Shown in pieces: positions 1-8,499 of a DNA stretch of 64,000 bases (position 1 is the stretch's first letter; each line of letters begins with the position of its first letter). This DNA comes from Chitinophagales bacterium (lineage in GTDB: Bacteria; Bacteroidota; Bacteroidia; Chitinophagales; Saprospiraceae), in contig JAKSDI010000244.1 in assembly GCA_022360175.1 (NCBI GenBank), forward strand, positions 1-64,000, in the 5' to 3' direction. The notes under the pieces were generated by a model. It did no database searches. It saw only the letters and a list, made by a program, of their open reading frames with translations, and had not been told where the DNA came from. A program made the translations under genes and the position numbers.

Positions 1-1371
1 ACTGGAAGAACTACTGAATTTATATTGTACATAACCATTCTCCGGATTATCATCATAACTTTCCGTTGTTAAAGAATAAGTGCTGGTATAAGTAGTGTTG
101 ACATAGCTGCCACCACCGCCGCCACCACTAGCAGAACCGCCTGCTCCACCACCAGAGTAACCGCCACCACCGCCACCCGAATCACGAGCAAGGCCACCGC
201 CACCAAAGCCAAAACCACCATTGCGGCCTTGCGCACAGTCTAAACCTTCTTTAGAACCACCCGCACCACCTGTAGTGCCTCCTGCTTTTCCTCCGCCATA
301 TTGATCTTCGTCATCTAACAGGCATTGGCAATTAGCTCCATTCGTAAGGTATCCAGCTCCACAGCCTGAGTACTGGCTAAAATTACTTTCCGGATCGCCA
401 GGCTCATAGCCACCACCGTCACCATTGCTACCTGCTTCTCCAGGGTAAATACTTCCTTTACCTTCGGTAGCATCTCCATTGATGTTGGTATTACCGTCTC
501 TTCCTGAAGAGCTATCTACGCATCCTCCTCCTACCATACCCTGATAGGCACCGCCGCCACCGCCTGCTACTACCAGGATTGTCCAATCAGTATCGTCCGG
601 GGCTTTATACAATATACCTGTACCGCCACCACCAGAGCCATTGGCACCACCCGCACAAAGTACTTCTGTACCATTGTGTTTTTCGCCTTTTTCACCAACA
701 ACAAAACGGATGATACCTCCAGGCTCTAGTTGCCCTGAGCTACAACCGATTTTGAAAGTAGCTTCGACCTTAGCACCATAACCCCCTCTTGATTTACAGT
801 TCTCTGCACAGAAAGTCCCATTTAGTTTGGCCCAGCCACCATCGCCTCCATTCAATGTGAAAGTAAGGTCCGTATTATTCCCTTCATAAGGGATGTAATA
901 ATCTTCATAAGTCCCTGAGTAATCAATCTCAAAAGTACTTGTGCTAGAAGGGTTCAAAGAAGAAGCAGCGCCGTAATCTGGTGTGACAATTACATGTGTT
1001 TCACATTCATCCGTATTATTGTTTCCATCTGTTACGACCAGCGTTACAAAATTGCTACCTAGGCTCAAAGAATTATTATTGGAAAAGCTAAGCATTACAT
1101 TTCCACCATCTGGATCATAACTACCATCATCAATGTCTTCCGGAGCCAGATCAATTGATGGATTGTCATAATCTAATGATATGGTATGACTTGGCTGGCA
1201 TAGTGCTATAGGTGGATTATTTTGGAGTGCATGGGTGCAAGCCTCTTTAGAAGTTTCTTCTACCATAAAAACAGACTTAGCAGATATTTTAGCATCACTT
1301 AACAGAAATAGCAAAGCGACGATAAATAAGTACTGCTTGTTAGTCACTGGGATTATAATTTTACTTAGCAT
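1..1371 (-). CDS. Glycine-rich / HYR-like secreted surface protein, N-terminal part (cut by window edge)
   Basis: The first 457 codons of a gene whose 3' end lies before base 1. The ATG at 1371 opens a hydrophobic signal peptide (residues about 1-32). One HYR-like repeat follows at about 55-131, with the usual DDGSYD and LVVTDGNNNT elements. From about 145 to the window edge comes a glycine-rich domain with the landmarks FTLNGGDGG, PGGIIRFVVG, GGGGTGILYK and VVAGGGGGAYQG, then GGGGYSGG and GGGGGSYV near the end. It closely matches the first repeat plus second glycine-rich domain of the protein at 8500-15693, but lacks that protein's first glycine-rich domain. By family comparison the missing part should contain more repeats, a DUF1349-like domain and a T9SS tail. 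It lies directly downstream of HTCS 1570-5715, as 8500-15693 does of its own HTCS. A surface-adhesin role is inferred. Confidence 0.85.
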   Translation of the reverse strand, partial: MLSKIIIPVTNKQYLFIVALLFLLSDAKISAKSVFMVEETSKEACTHALQNNPPIALCQPSHTISLDYDNPSIDLAPEDIDDGSYDPDGGNVMLSFSNNNSLSLGSNFVTLVVTDGNNNTDECETHVIVTPDYGAASSLNPSSTSTFEIDYSGTYEDYYIPYEGNNTDLTFTLNGGDGGWAKLNGTFCAENCKSRGGYGAKVEATFKIGCSSGQLEPGGIIRFVVGEKGEKHNGTEVLCAGGANGSGGGGTGILYKAPDDTDWTILVVAGGGGGAYQGMVGGGCVDSSSGRDGNTNINGDATEGKGSIYPGEAGSNGDGGGYEPGDPESNFSQYSGCGAGYLTNGANCQCLLDDEDQYGGGKAGGTTGGAGGSKEGLDCAQGRNGGFGFGGGGLARDSGGGGGGYSGGGAGGSASGGGGGGSYVNTTYTSTYSLTTESYDDNPENGYVQYKFSSSSS

Positions 1372-1404
1372 GTATATGAATGTTTAAAGCATAAATTAAA
1401 CACC

Positions 1405-1462
1405 CACAATATGCAGGCAAGCCTTGAGTGAAATCTTGCCATTTTTAAGTGATATTTTGACA
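1405..1462 (-). promoter_or_regulatory. Candidate HTCS-type promoter/operator of gene 1-1371
   Basis: Two 15-bp direct repeats start exactly 21 bp apart: AGTGAAATCTTGCCA at 1427-1441 and AGTGATATTTTGACA at 1448-1462 (12 of 15 identical). On the minus strand a CATATTGTG box at 1413-1405 follows, a weak match to the Bacteroidota -7 consensus TAnnTTTG. The arrangement parallels five other secreted-protein promoters in the window. Binding by the adjacent AraC-type regulator is inferred. Confidence 0.5.
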
Positions 1463-1569
1463 GTCAGGTATAATAGGCTGATTATTAATTGTTTATGATA
1501 CATGAGGTGATGACCCTTATTACAAAAAAAAACTATATTTGGAAGCTATTTGAATTTCACCTTCTCTTT

Positions 1570-4500
1570 TTACAGATGTACCGAAGGGTTTTTACCATAA
1601 TATTTTTGATACACTTTCGTGAAATGACTGGGCGATTTGAAGCCAGACAGATAAGAAGCTTCTGCTACACTTTTAATGATTTGATTTTCTAATAGATGGC
1701 GGGCTTTTTGCAATTTGACTTCCTGGATGTATTTGCCAATAGTTAGGCCTGTAAGCAATTTTATTTTTCGGGATAGTTGCCGTTGGCTAATGGAAATGGC
1801 ATTCGCAATGTATGGTATAGTCAGGTCCATTTTTTTATCTAAAGCATCCAGCATGGTTTTTTCCAGTTCTTCCAGCCATATCTGATCTGCTGAAGTTGCT
1901 TCTTCAAATTGAGGTGCCACCTGATAATGTTCTTTTTGGTAGGCTATTCGTTTTTTATAATTGCTTATTAGGTTATCAATTCGGACTAATAACTCGGTAG
2001 GTGAAAAAGGCTTAGTCAGATAATCATCTACTCCCATACGCAGGGCTTTGAGCTTACTCTTTTCTTTTGTTCTGGCCGTAAGTATAATAATGGGCACTTG
2101 TTGTAATCGATGATCTTTTTTTAAGGCTCCCAATAATTCATAGCCATTCATTTTGGGCATATTAATATCTGAAACGATAAGATCAACAGGCAGTTCTTGA
2201 TCTTGCTTCTGTTTCTTTAGAAAGTGTAATGCCTCGGAACCATTGTTTTGGGTAATAACCTGATAGTGAACGCTCAATATAGATTTAATGAAATCTTGTA
2301 CTTCAAGATTATCTTCTACAACTAATACTGTAGATGATGGTCCATCTCCGCCACTCTTTCCTGGCAGTGGATATGCAGCAATATCTGAGGGTATACTATC
2401 TGTTATTGCCTTAGGTTGATTGGCGAGTTTAGCTTCTTTTAGAGGTAAGGAAAGTGTGAAAATACTGCCTTGCCCAAAGGTGCTATCTACTACAATATCT
2501 CCTCCCATCAGTTTTGCCAATTCAAGAGACAAGGATAGCCCTATGCCACTACCAGTAGATATGGAAAGTACTTCCTGTTTGGATTGAAAATAACGATCAA
2601 AAATATGAGGTAGGTCTTCGGGAGGTATACCCCGCCCGGTATCTTTTATTTGAAAACAGATCATTGCTTGCTCTGAAAAGACGTTAAAGCTAATGGTTTC
2701 ACCTTGAGTAGTGAATTTAAAAGCATTACCCAATAGGTTACTTAATATTTTTTCCAGGCGCTTCGGGTCTGTTATAAAGCTTATATCAGGATCAAGCTGG
2801 TAGTTTAGCCCATAATAGATCTGGTTTCGCTGAGCAGCTGCCTGATACGCTGTATATATGGATTTGCACAGAGGGTAAAGGGCTATATCCTGTTCGTGGA
2901 GCTTTATTTGATGAGATTCTATTCTTGCTAAATCCAGCATTTCATCTACCAGGTTAAGTAGCTTTTTCCCGTTTTGTAATATAGATTGTAGAGACTGCCG
3001 TATTCTGGGAATTTGTGGTACGGCTGCATCTTGTTGAATTAATTCTGCGGGGCCGGTAATTAGCGTAAGAGGTGTACGGAAATCATGAGAGATGTTTGCA
3101 AAAAACCTGGATTTCATCTGGTCGAGCTGCTTCAGTTCCATGGCTTGTTGCTCAATTAATTCTTTGTCTTTCCGAATCTGGAGTGTACGTTTATCAACTT
3201 CTTTTTCCAGTATTTCTTTTTCTTTATTCAACCGCAGAATCCAAAGTAGGGCAAAAACAAGGAAAGGCACTGCCAGGAGTATATAAAACCAGGCTTGTTT
3301 GTAGAAAAACTCTTTAGCTTGTATTGGAATACGGATAGAATTTTCAGACTTATTTCCATTATGATCTATGCCTATGATTTCTAAAGCATATTTACCTGCT
3401 GGTAAATTGGGCAGCCTAATGAAATGCTCTGTCCCCATGTAGGTCCATTCCTGCTCTATTCCTTTTAATCGGTAGGCATAGCGGTTTTTGGTATTCATGC
3501 CATAATTGGATGCTCCAACTCTGACACTTAAGAAGCGTTTATCAGCAGGCAGTTTTAGGCTGTTTTCGCCTGATTGGTAATTCCTGATTTGTACGACTCG
3601 ATCTTCAGCAGCATCAAAATAAGATAATTGGGAGATATAAATTTTTGTGGTTTCAGAAGATTGTAATGCCTGTTTTACTTTTTTAGGATCAATAACATTT
3701 AAGCCTTCCAGTGCACCAAAAAATAAGCTCCCATCGGCTGCTTTGAAATGGGAGTACCGATTAAATTCATTATGGGTAAGTCCATCTTCTTCTTTGAAAA
3801 TAGTAACGCTCTCACCTGATGACTGGATTAAATTGAGGCCATTATAAGTTGATGCCCAAATTGCTCCATCATCATCTTCCAGGATACCAACCACAAGGTT
3901 GTTGCTTAAGCCATCCGTCACATCAATTTTCATTACTACTTTTTCCTGCTCAATATCAAAAACATGTATACCTCGATTTACGGTGCCTAACCACAGCCTT
4001 CCTTTTTGATCATCATGTATCACTAGTATTCGACTATCTTCAAAACCAGGGATGTCGCCATAATACCTGGTTGCTCCGGTCAGCCAATTTACCTTATAAA
4101 GCCCTTTATTGGTTGATATCCATAATACATTGTCTGAGGCAAGATGCATATAATGAGGAACTCCTTTAAATGGGGCTAAATCTGAGATAGATTCACTTTT
4201 TTGAGTCTGAAGATCATAGATGACCAGTTGATTGGTATCTTCCTCAATAAGTGCCAGTTTTTTATCTGATAAAAAGGCCGCAGATTTAATTTTTGTATCA
4301 AAGGTGTAAGATATACAGCTACTATCTGGCCGTGGATTGTATCGGGTCATCCGGGATATACCTTTCAACCAGACCCTTCCTTGAGGGTCTGTCAAAAGTG
4401 TTATACTTCCCTGAAAATCACTCGGGTCGCTTAAACAACTATTTTCAGGAAGGTTTAAGACTTCTCCATTTTTGATAATGCGTAGCCAGTCGCGTTGAGT

Positions 4501-5715
4501 TCGAACTAAAAACTCATCCGTACCAATCTGCCGGATATAACGCAAGCTTACCAGTTCTTCATAAGTAGTAATTGCTTTTTTGCTACGCGCCTGTACAACA
4601 TAAGCACCCGTAGTAGTACCAAAGTAGGTCTGTCGTTTAAAATCGTTTGCTGAAACACTACGAATACGTGGTATACTTTCGACCATAGGGGAGTAGTCAT
4701 AAAGATTATTGAAGGAGTCTAGCAATGTAGCTCCCATTTTATATCTATCTGGCTTGATGTATTCATAGAGAAATAAAAGATTATTTTGTTTATCCTTCCA
4801 TATAGAGTGGGCACGAGCATTCTCAGGTACGATATTTAAAGGAAAAAATAATTGATCCTGCCCTTTCCTTTCCATTGTATAAAATTGCTTTCCAACTAGG
4901 TTGTGGACGAGATATAAGCTATCTCCTCTAATCTCAAATTCCTTGTGTGCATTTCTATTTTCATTGAGTGTTACAGGCTTCTCCACAAAATCAGGAAAGT
5001 TGCTCCCATCGTACCGCTTCACCGTTTTGGAAGCTATCTCAAAAGCAATCAATGGAAAATCTGCATCTAATATCCAGAGGGTGCTATCTACGTATCTGAA
5101 ATCTGTGTCGGCATGTTTTAAAAAACCTTTGGGTTCGCGATAGTGAGAATGATTAGGTATAGAAAAATAAAAATGCAATTCTTTACCATCCCAGTGGTGA
5201 ATATTGAATGTGTTTTTTGTCTTTTCAAGTACCCAGAATTTTCCCGGCTCATACTCTTCAATACTACCTACCATACCTTCTGGCATTGGAGTGTACTGAA
5301 TATTATTGGTTTCTACTTCAAATGTATAGAGGGTTGATTGTTGAAAAGGATCATTGAGGTAACCATATAATAAGCCGTTGGTGTTAAAATCTTCCAGGTA
5401 TCCAGCCCGAATGTTGGCGTCTTTCCAATTTTTCCTGGCAACATCTACAAACCAGTGATTGTATCCATCAAATTGAAAGACTTGCAGGGCGTAAATTTGT
5501 TCAGCTACTCCAATCGTTTTCAGCCACAACCTTCCTGTTTGATCTATGACCAGATTTCGGTAGGCGTATTGTGTAGGGGCATTTTCTCCATGTAAGGGAG
5601 CTATATATGCAGGTGTAATTTCAGGAAGTGTATCCTGACTTTGCAAGAGCAAAGGGAGGGAAAAAAACAGAAATGATAATAACAGCAGTATTGTGCTCTG
5701 ATACCTCCTAATCAT
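1570..5715 (-). CDS. Hybrid two-component system regulator, beta-propeller (Reg_prop/Y_Y_Y) type
   Basis: A one-chain sensor/regulator of 1381 residues. The ATG at 5715 is preferred over an upstream TTG at 5751 because it starts directly at a signal peptide (MIRRYQ, then a leucine-rich core). Residues about 30-700 contain two-component propeller blades (for example DQKGRLWLGT and DDDGAIWAST). A Y_Y_Y domain (about 720-795) precedes a membrane segment (about 808-829). The cytoplasmic part has a HisKA H-box SHDFRTP (His877), an HATPase domain with DTGRGIPP and GSGIGLSLS, a receiver with phospho-acceptor Asp1183 in SDINMPKMNGYE and Lys in LTKPF, and a C-terminal AraC-type HTH. In Bacteroidota HTCS families the periplasmic propeller senses a ligand, usually a glycan, and the HTH activates neighbouring genes. 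The next gene downstream is secreted protein 1-1371, its likely target. It is a paralogue of 15903-20033. Confidence 0.93.
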   Translation of the reverse strand: MIRRYQSTILLLLSFLFFSLPLLLQSQDTLPEITPAYIAPLHGENAPTQYAYRNLVIDQTGRLWLKTIGVAEQIYALQVFQFDGYNHWFVDVARKNWKDANIRAGYLEDFNTNGLLYGYLNDPFQQSTLYTFEVETNNIQYTPMPEGMVGSIEEYEPGKFWVLEKTKNTFNIHHWDGKELHFYFSIPNHSHYREPKGFLKHADTDFRYVDSTLWILDADFPLIAFEIASKTVKRYDGSNFPDFVEKPVTLNENRNAHKEFEIRGDSLYLVHNLVGKQFYTMERKGQDQLFFPLNIVPENARAHSIWKDKQNNLLFLYEYIKPDRYKMGATLLDSFNNLYDYSPMVESIPRIRSVSANDFKRQTYFGTTTGAYVVQARSKKAITTYEELVSLRYIRQIGTDEFLVRTQRDWLRIIKNGEVLNLPENSCLSDPSDFQGSITLLTDPQGRVWLKGISRMTRYNPRPDSSCISYTFDTKIKSAAFLSDKKLALIEEDTNQLVIYDLQTQKSESISDLAPFKGVPHYMHLASDNVLWISTNKGLYKVNWLTGATRYYGDIPGFEDSRILVIHDDQKGRLWLGTVNRGIHVFDIEQEKVVMKIDVTDGLSNNLVVGILEDDDGAIWASTYNGLNLIQSSGESVTIFKEEDGLTHNEFNRYSHFKAADGSLFFGALEGLNVIDPKKVKQALQSSETTKIYISQLSYFDAAEDRVVQIRNYQSGENSLKLPADKRFLSVRVGASNYGMNTKNRYAYRLKGIEQEWTYMGTEHFIRLPNLPAGKYALEIIGIDHNGNKSENSIRIPIQAKEFFYKQAWFYILLAVPFLVFALLWILRLNKEKEILEKEVDKRTLQIRKDKELIEQQAMELKQLDQMKSRFFANISHDFRTPLTLITGPAELIQQDAAVPQIPRIRQSLQSILQNGKKLLNLVDEMLDLARIESHQIKLHEQDIALYPLCKSIYTAYQAAAQRNQIYYGLNYQLDPDISFITDPKRLEKILSNLLGNAFKFTTQGETISFNVFSEQAMICFQIKDTGRGIPPEDLPHIFDRYFQSKQEVLSISTGSGIGLSLSLELAKLMGGDIVVDSTFGQGSIFTLSLPLKEAKLANQPKAITDSIPSDIAAYPLPGKSGGDGPSSTVLVVEDNLEVQDFIKSILSVHYQVITQNNGSEALHFLKKQKQDQELPVDLIVSDINMPKMNGYELLGALKKDHRLQQVPIIILTARTKEKSKLKALRMGVDDYLTKPFSPTELLVRIDNLISNYKKRIAYQKEHYQVAPQFEEATSADQIWLEELEKTMLDALDKKMDLTIPYIANAISISQRQLSRKIKLLTGLTIGKYIQEVKLQKARHLLENQIIKSVAEASYLSGFKSPSHFTKVYQKYYGKNPSVHL

Positions 5716-5776
5716 ACTACAGTCAACGGTTAAAATAATGATTGGTTTCAACTCTCAACATTCTATCGACTTAAGT

Positions 5777-5969
5777 AAGCAACCTAATCATGCTCGCTTA
5801 CTTAAGTAAGAGAGCACATTTAATTAATCTTTTTATGGTGGCATCTTTTTACCCATATCTGCGTTGCGTACTCGTGTTAATAGCTATGGCTATTACACTC
5901 CGCCGCGCCTTAATCTGAGCAAAAAGCTGCTCGACCAAAAAAGCAACCTAATCATGCTCGCTTACTTAA
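5777..5969. repeat. Palindromic intergenic element flanked by 29-bp direct repeats
   Basis: Identical 29-bp sequences starting AAGCAACCTAATCATGCTCG lie at 5777-5805 and 5941-5969. Between them, 5836-5937 is an imperfect palindrome about 100 bp long, centred on AATAGC(tatg)GCTATT at 5879-5894 (TGGTGGCA...CTTTTT on the left, AAAAAGCTGCTCGACCA on the right). It resembles a REP- or MITE-type element. It fills most of the interval between the divergent genes 1570-5715 and 6089-6868; no coding sequence is apparent. Confidence 0.7.
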
Positions 5970-6088
5970 ACGACATTTGGATGAAAAATTGCCTTTTGCT
6001 TGCTTACAAAAAATAGCACATTTCGCAAACAAAGGTAAAATACCGTTGTTTTGATAGTAAAACTATTATTTGTAAAAGTAAAACAAAA

Positions 6089-6868
6089 ATGAGAGTACGC
6101 CCTATATTAATATTGCTTTTAATTGGCAATTTGCTATCATCAACATTTTCAGTAGCTCAATCGCGACAACCGAACATGATCATGCCATCTTTGAGTGATG
6201 ATTCGGAAATTTCGAGGGAAGGCATATCTATGTTCGTTGTCGCAGCAGAGAATCATATTAGGCGAGGACAGTTTGAATTGGCAATCATGACTTATGATGA
6301 AATCTTAGCCTGGGACCCATATGATGTAGATTTTTTGATTAGAAGAGCTGAGTTGAAATACCGGATTGGCCGTGTTACAGAAGCTAAGCAAGACTATGTT
6401 CTTGCACACAGAATTAATCCCTATTTAGCGAGTTTGTTCAATGCGAATAGTCCTATGCGAAGGCTGGAGTTATTAGCTTTTGATGTTAGCCAATACTACA
6501 AATTAGAAGGAAACCAAAATTCAATCCAGGTCTTGCAAAACCAAAGCATTGATAAAAAAATGAGAGGGGATATTCTGGGAGCATTGAAGGATATAGAACT
6601 GGCTATACGAAATGCTGATAAAGAACTGGCTCCTTTGTATAAAATAAGGGGGAATCTATACTTATTGCTAGGGAAGTATTATGAGGCAGAAGCAGATTAT
6701 ACAGAAGCTTTGCAACTTCAGCCTGAGCTCTTAGAGGCTCAATACAACAGAGGTATTGCACGTGTATTAGGCAATAAGCGGCAGGATGCCTGTATGGATT
6801 TTATTACACTATATAGGAATGGGTACGCTACTTCTCTTGACCCTGTGCATCACTTGTGTTCTAAATAA
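6089..6868 (+). CDS. Exported TPR-repeat protein
   Basis: A 259-residue protein with a clear signal peptide (about residues 1-24: basic start, ILILLLIGNLL core, end near SVAQ). The mature part contains TPR-like helix pairs: one set at about 50-110 (GQFELAIMTYDEILAWDP, then EAKQDYVLAHRINP) and a second at about 155-240 (GDILGALKDIELAIRNAD and YLLLGKYYEAEADYTEAL). TPR proteins act as protein-interaction scaffolds; no enzymatic motif is visible. The next gene, an SPFH lipoprotein, begins 66 bases downstream on the same strand, so they may be co-transcribed. These are the only plus-strand genes here and separate two HTCS/adhesin units. The function is unknown; a periplasmic or envelope scaffold is inferred. 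Confidence 0.85.
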   Translation: MRVRPILILLLIGNLLSSTFSVAQSRQPNMIMPSLSDDSEISREGISMFVVAAENHIRRGQFELAIMTYDEILAWDPYDVDFLIRRAELKYRIGRVTEAKQDYVLAHRINPYLASLFNANSPMRRLELLAFDVSQYYKLEGNQNSIQVLQNQSIDKKMRGDILGALKDIELAIRNADKELAPLYKIRGNLYLLLGKYYEAEADYTEALQLQPELLEAQYNRGIARVLGNKRQDACMDFITLYRNGYATSLDPVHHLCSK

Positions 6869-6934
6869 TTGATTTTCGAATCCTAATTAATATATCCTTT
6901 TCCAAAAAGGAATTCACTCTAAATAGATTAAAAT

Positions 6935-7738
6935 ATGAGAACATTCTTTTTGATGATTCTTAGTCTGTGTTTCCTGGCTAGTTGTACTGTTGTCCGACAA
7001 GGCGAGGTAGGTGTCAAACGCAAACTGGGTACTTATAATGATCAATCTTATACGGAAGGGGTCCAGATTTTTAATCCCTTTACGACTACGATTGTAAAAG
7101 TACCGGTTCAGACGGAGAATATGGAAGTATCCCTGGCTTTGCCTTCAAAAGAAGGATTAAACATCAGAGCGGCTATTTCTATATTGTACAATATTCAGCC
7201 CAGCGCTGCACCGAATATATTGAGAAACATAGGGAAGGATTATGAAGAAAACGTTATTCTACCTGTATTCAGATCGGCTGTAGCAGATGTGACTGCACAG
7301 TTTTTTGCGAAAGATATGCATACCGGTGAGCGTAGTACGATAGAGACAGCAATACAAGATAGAATGACCGGTATTTTAAATGAAAGGGGGATCAATGTAG
7401 AAGCTGTCCTAATCAAAAGTATTCAACTTCCAGATAATCTATATAGAGCTATTGAGGAAAAACTGGAAGCAGAACAAAGAGCATTAAGAATGCAATTTGT
7501 ATTACAGGAAGCTGAGCAGGAAGCACAGCGCAAGCGTATTGAAGCGGAAGGAGTCAGGGATGCTCAAAGTATCATTTCTCAGGGATTGAATCCTCAGATA
7601 CTACAATTCAAATCGATAGAAGCATTTTTGAAACTGGCACAATCTCCAAATACGAAGGTTATCATTAGCGATGGCGATATGCCGATGTTGATGGATTCAG
7701 AGTCCAACGGTTTAAATACTAGTAAATCTAATGATTAA
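6935..7738 (+). CDS. SPFH/prohibitin-like lipoprotein
   Basis: A 267-residue protein. The N-terminus is a lipoprotein signal with lipobox LASC (Cys17), so the mature protein should be lipid-anchored in the envelope. Residues about 20-190 fit the SPFH (prohibitin/stomatin) fold: VRQGEVGVKRKLG at the start, an internal VEAVLIKSIQLPDNL, then a charged helix rich in Glu/Arg/Gln (about 150-205) typical of the oligomerising coiled coil. SPFH proteins form membrane-associated ring assemblies and organise other membrane proteins. A lipidated periplasmic prohibitin-like protein is known in Bacteroidota, but its role is not settled. A hairpin terminator lies 49 bases after the stop. It probably forms a short operon with the upstream TPR gene. 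Confidence 0.88.
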   Translation: MRTFFLMILSLCFLASCTVVRQGEVGVKRKLGTYNDQSYTEGVQIFNPFTTTIVKVPVQTENMEVSLALPSKEGLNIRAAISILYNIQPSAAPNILRNIGKDYEENVILPVFRSAVADVTAQFFAKDMHTGERSTIETAIQDRMTGILNERGINVEAVLIKSIQLPDNLYRAIEEKLEAEQRALRMQFVLQEAEQEAQRKRIEAEGVRDAQSIISQGLNPQILQFKSIEAFLKLAQSPNTKVIISDGDMPMLMDSESNGLNTSKSND

Positions 7739-7786
7739 GTAATAGTTCAATTTCGTGACCAGTGTTAGGGTTTATTGGGAATCTGG

Positions 7787-7816
7787 AAGGCTATCTCATG
7801 TAGATAGCCTTTTTTG
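7787..7816 (+). terminator. Rho-independent terminator after the SPFH gene
   Basis: Perfect 10-bp stem AAGGCTATCT / AGATAGCCTT (7787-7796 and 7802-7811) with loop CATGT, followed by a T-run on the plus strand. It ends the 6089-7738 operon. Confidence 0.85.
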
Positions 7817-7886
7817 TCTGAGCAAAAAAGGGGTGATTTCTTCGGAAAAAAAGCAAATCACATTCTTCATTTTATTCACAAAAAAA

Positions 7887-7912
7887 AGCGCTGCGAATAG
7901 AATCGCAACGCT
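7887..7912 (-). terminator. Hairpin with T-run, minus strand
   Basis: Arms AGCGCTGCGA / TCGCAACGCT (one G-T pair on the minus strand) at 7887-7896 and 7903-7912, followed on the minus strand by a T-run from 7886. A near-identical hairpin terminates gene 23608-29568. It is probably a second-line terminator for transcription from 8500-15693, as well as a barrier between converging transcripts. Confidence 0.6.
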
Positions 7913-7986
7913 TCACACAAGATTCCCCAAAAAATTAAATTTCTTTAGAAGTAGTCATTGGGGGAGCACTTATTTTTTGTAAAAAA

Positions 7987-8010
7987 ACACTGTGACATTA
8001 CTGCCACAGT
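7987..8010 (-). terminator. Hairpin with T-run, minus strand
   Basis: Perfect 7-bp stem CACTGTG (7987-7993) / CACAGTG (8004-8010), with seven Ts following on the minus strand. It faces transcripts leaving gene 8500-15693 and sits about 490 bases past its stop. Confidence 0.65.
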
Positions 8011-8340
8011 GCTACCATCGACATTCTACTTAATGTTGATAAAAAACTTCTTAGAGTATGTTTAGAGTAGGTGCTTTGAAGGTGAGAAGATCAAGATTAA
8101 GGTTTTCGCAAATCTTATTTTTGAACTCATAGCAGCGCTACGGGTGATAAAATAGGTGCAGCGAAGTTCTTGATATTGATTTTTGTAACCCAAATGATCT
8201 ACTTTAAACATACTATTGCTAAGCAGAATGACGGAATATCGTAAGTAGGAGTGTCTTATACTCCTGTATGTTTTAGAACGTGAAGAGGTTTGAATATTTC
8301 TTGTTAAAGCGCTGAAAATTAGAGTGTTGGATCATCTTTT
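8011..8340. other. Intergenic stretch with nothing recognised
   Basis: No plausible coding frame, RNA gene or clear repeat seen. It lies between the minus-strand hairpin at 7987-8010 and the intergenic repeat copy at 8341-8480. Confidence 0.5.
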
Positions 8341-8480
8341 TTTAGCACCTTAATATCTATTCCTCACCCGGCTTTCAGCCGACCCCTCTAGTCATACGAC
8401 CCGTCTGGGAGGGGTACAGGTGCTGTGCTCCCTCGGGGAGCTGCCTACAGGGCTGAAGGGGATGTTCTATAAGTTTAAAT
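8341..8480. repeat. Intergenic repeat, copy 1 (about 140 bp, GC-rich hairpins)
   Basis: About 140 bp closely matching 34005-34145. Both copies lie immediately downstream of the stop of a large secreted-protein gene (this one 20 bases after 8500). Shared landmarks are CGGCTTTCAGCCGACCCCTC, CCCGTCTGGGAGGGGTA and GTGCTGTGCTCCCTCGG. Internal short palindromes (CGGCTTTCAGCCG and CCCCTC...GAGGGG) would fold as RNA. It is more GC-rich than its surroundings. Confidence 0.8.
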
Positions 8481-8499
8481 AAGTTCACGTTCTTAGTTC

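Noticed and set aside
6040..6088. GTAAAAC sequences upstream of 6089 as further copies of the leader motif
   Set aside because: They lack the CCT end, and the gene is neither a T9SS protein nor flanked by the inverse motif.
7755..7982. A 75-codon plus-strand open frame after the SPFH gene
   Set aside because: It runs through the terminator at 7787-7816 and a minus-strand hairpin, has low-complexity content and no recognisable domain.
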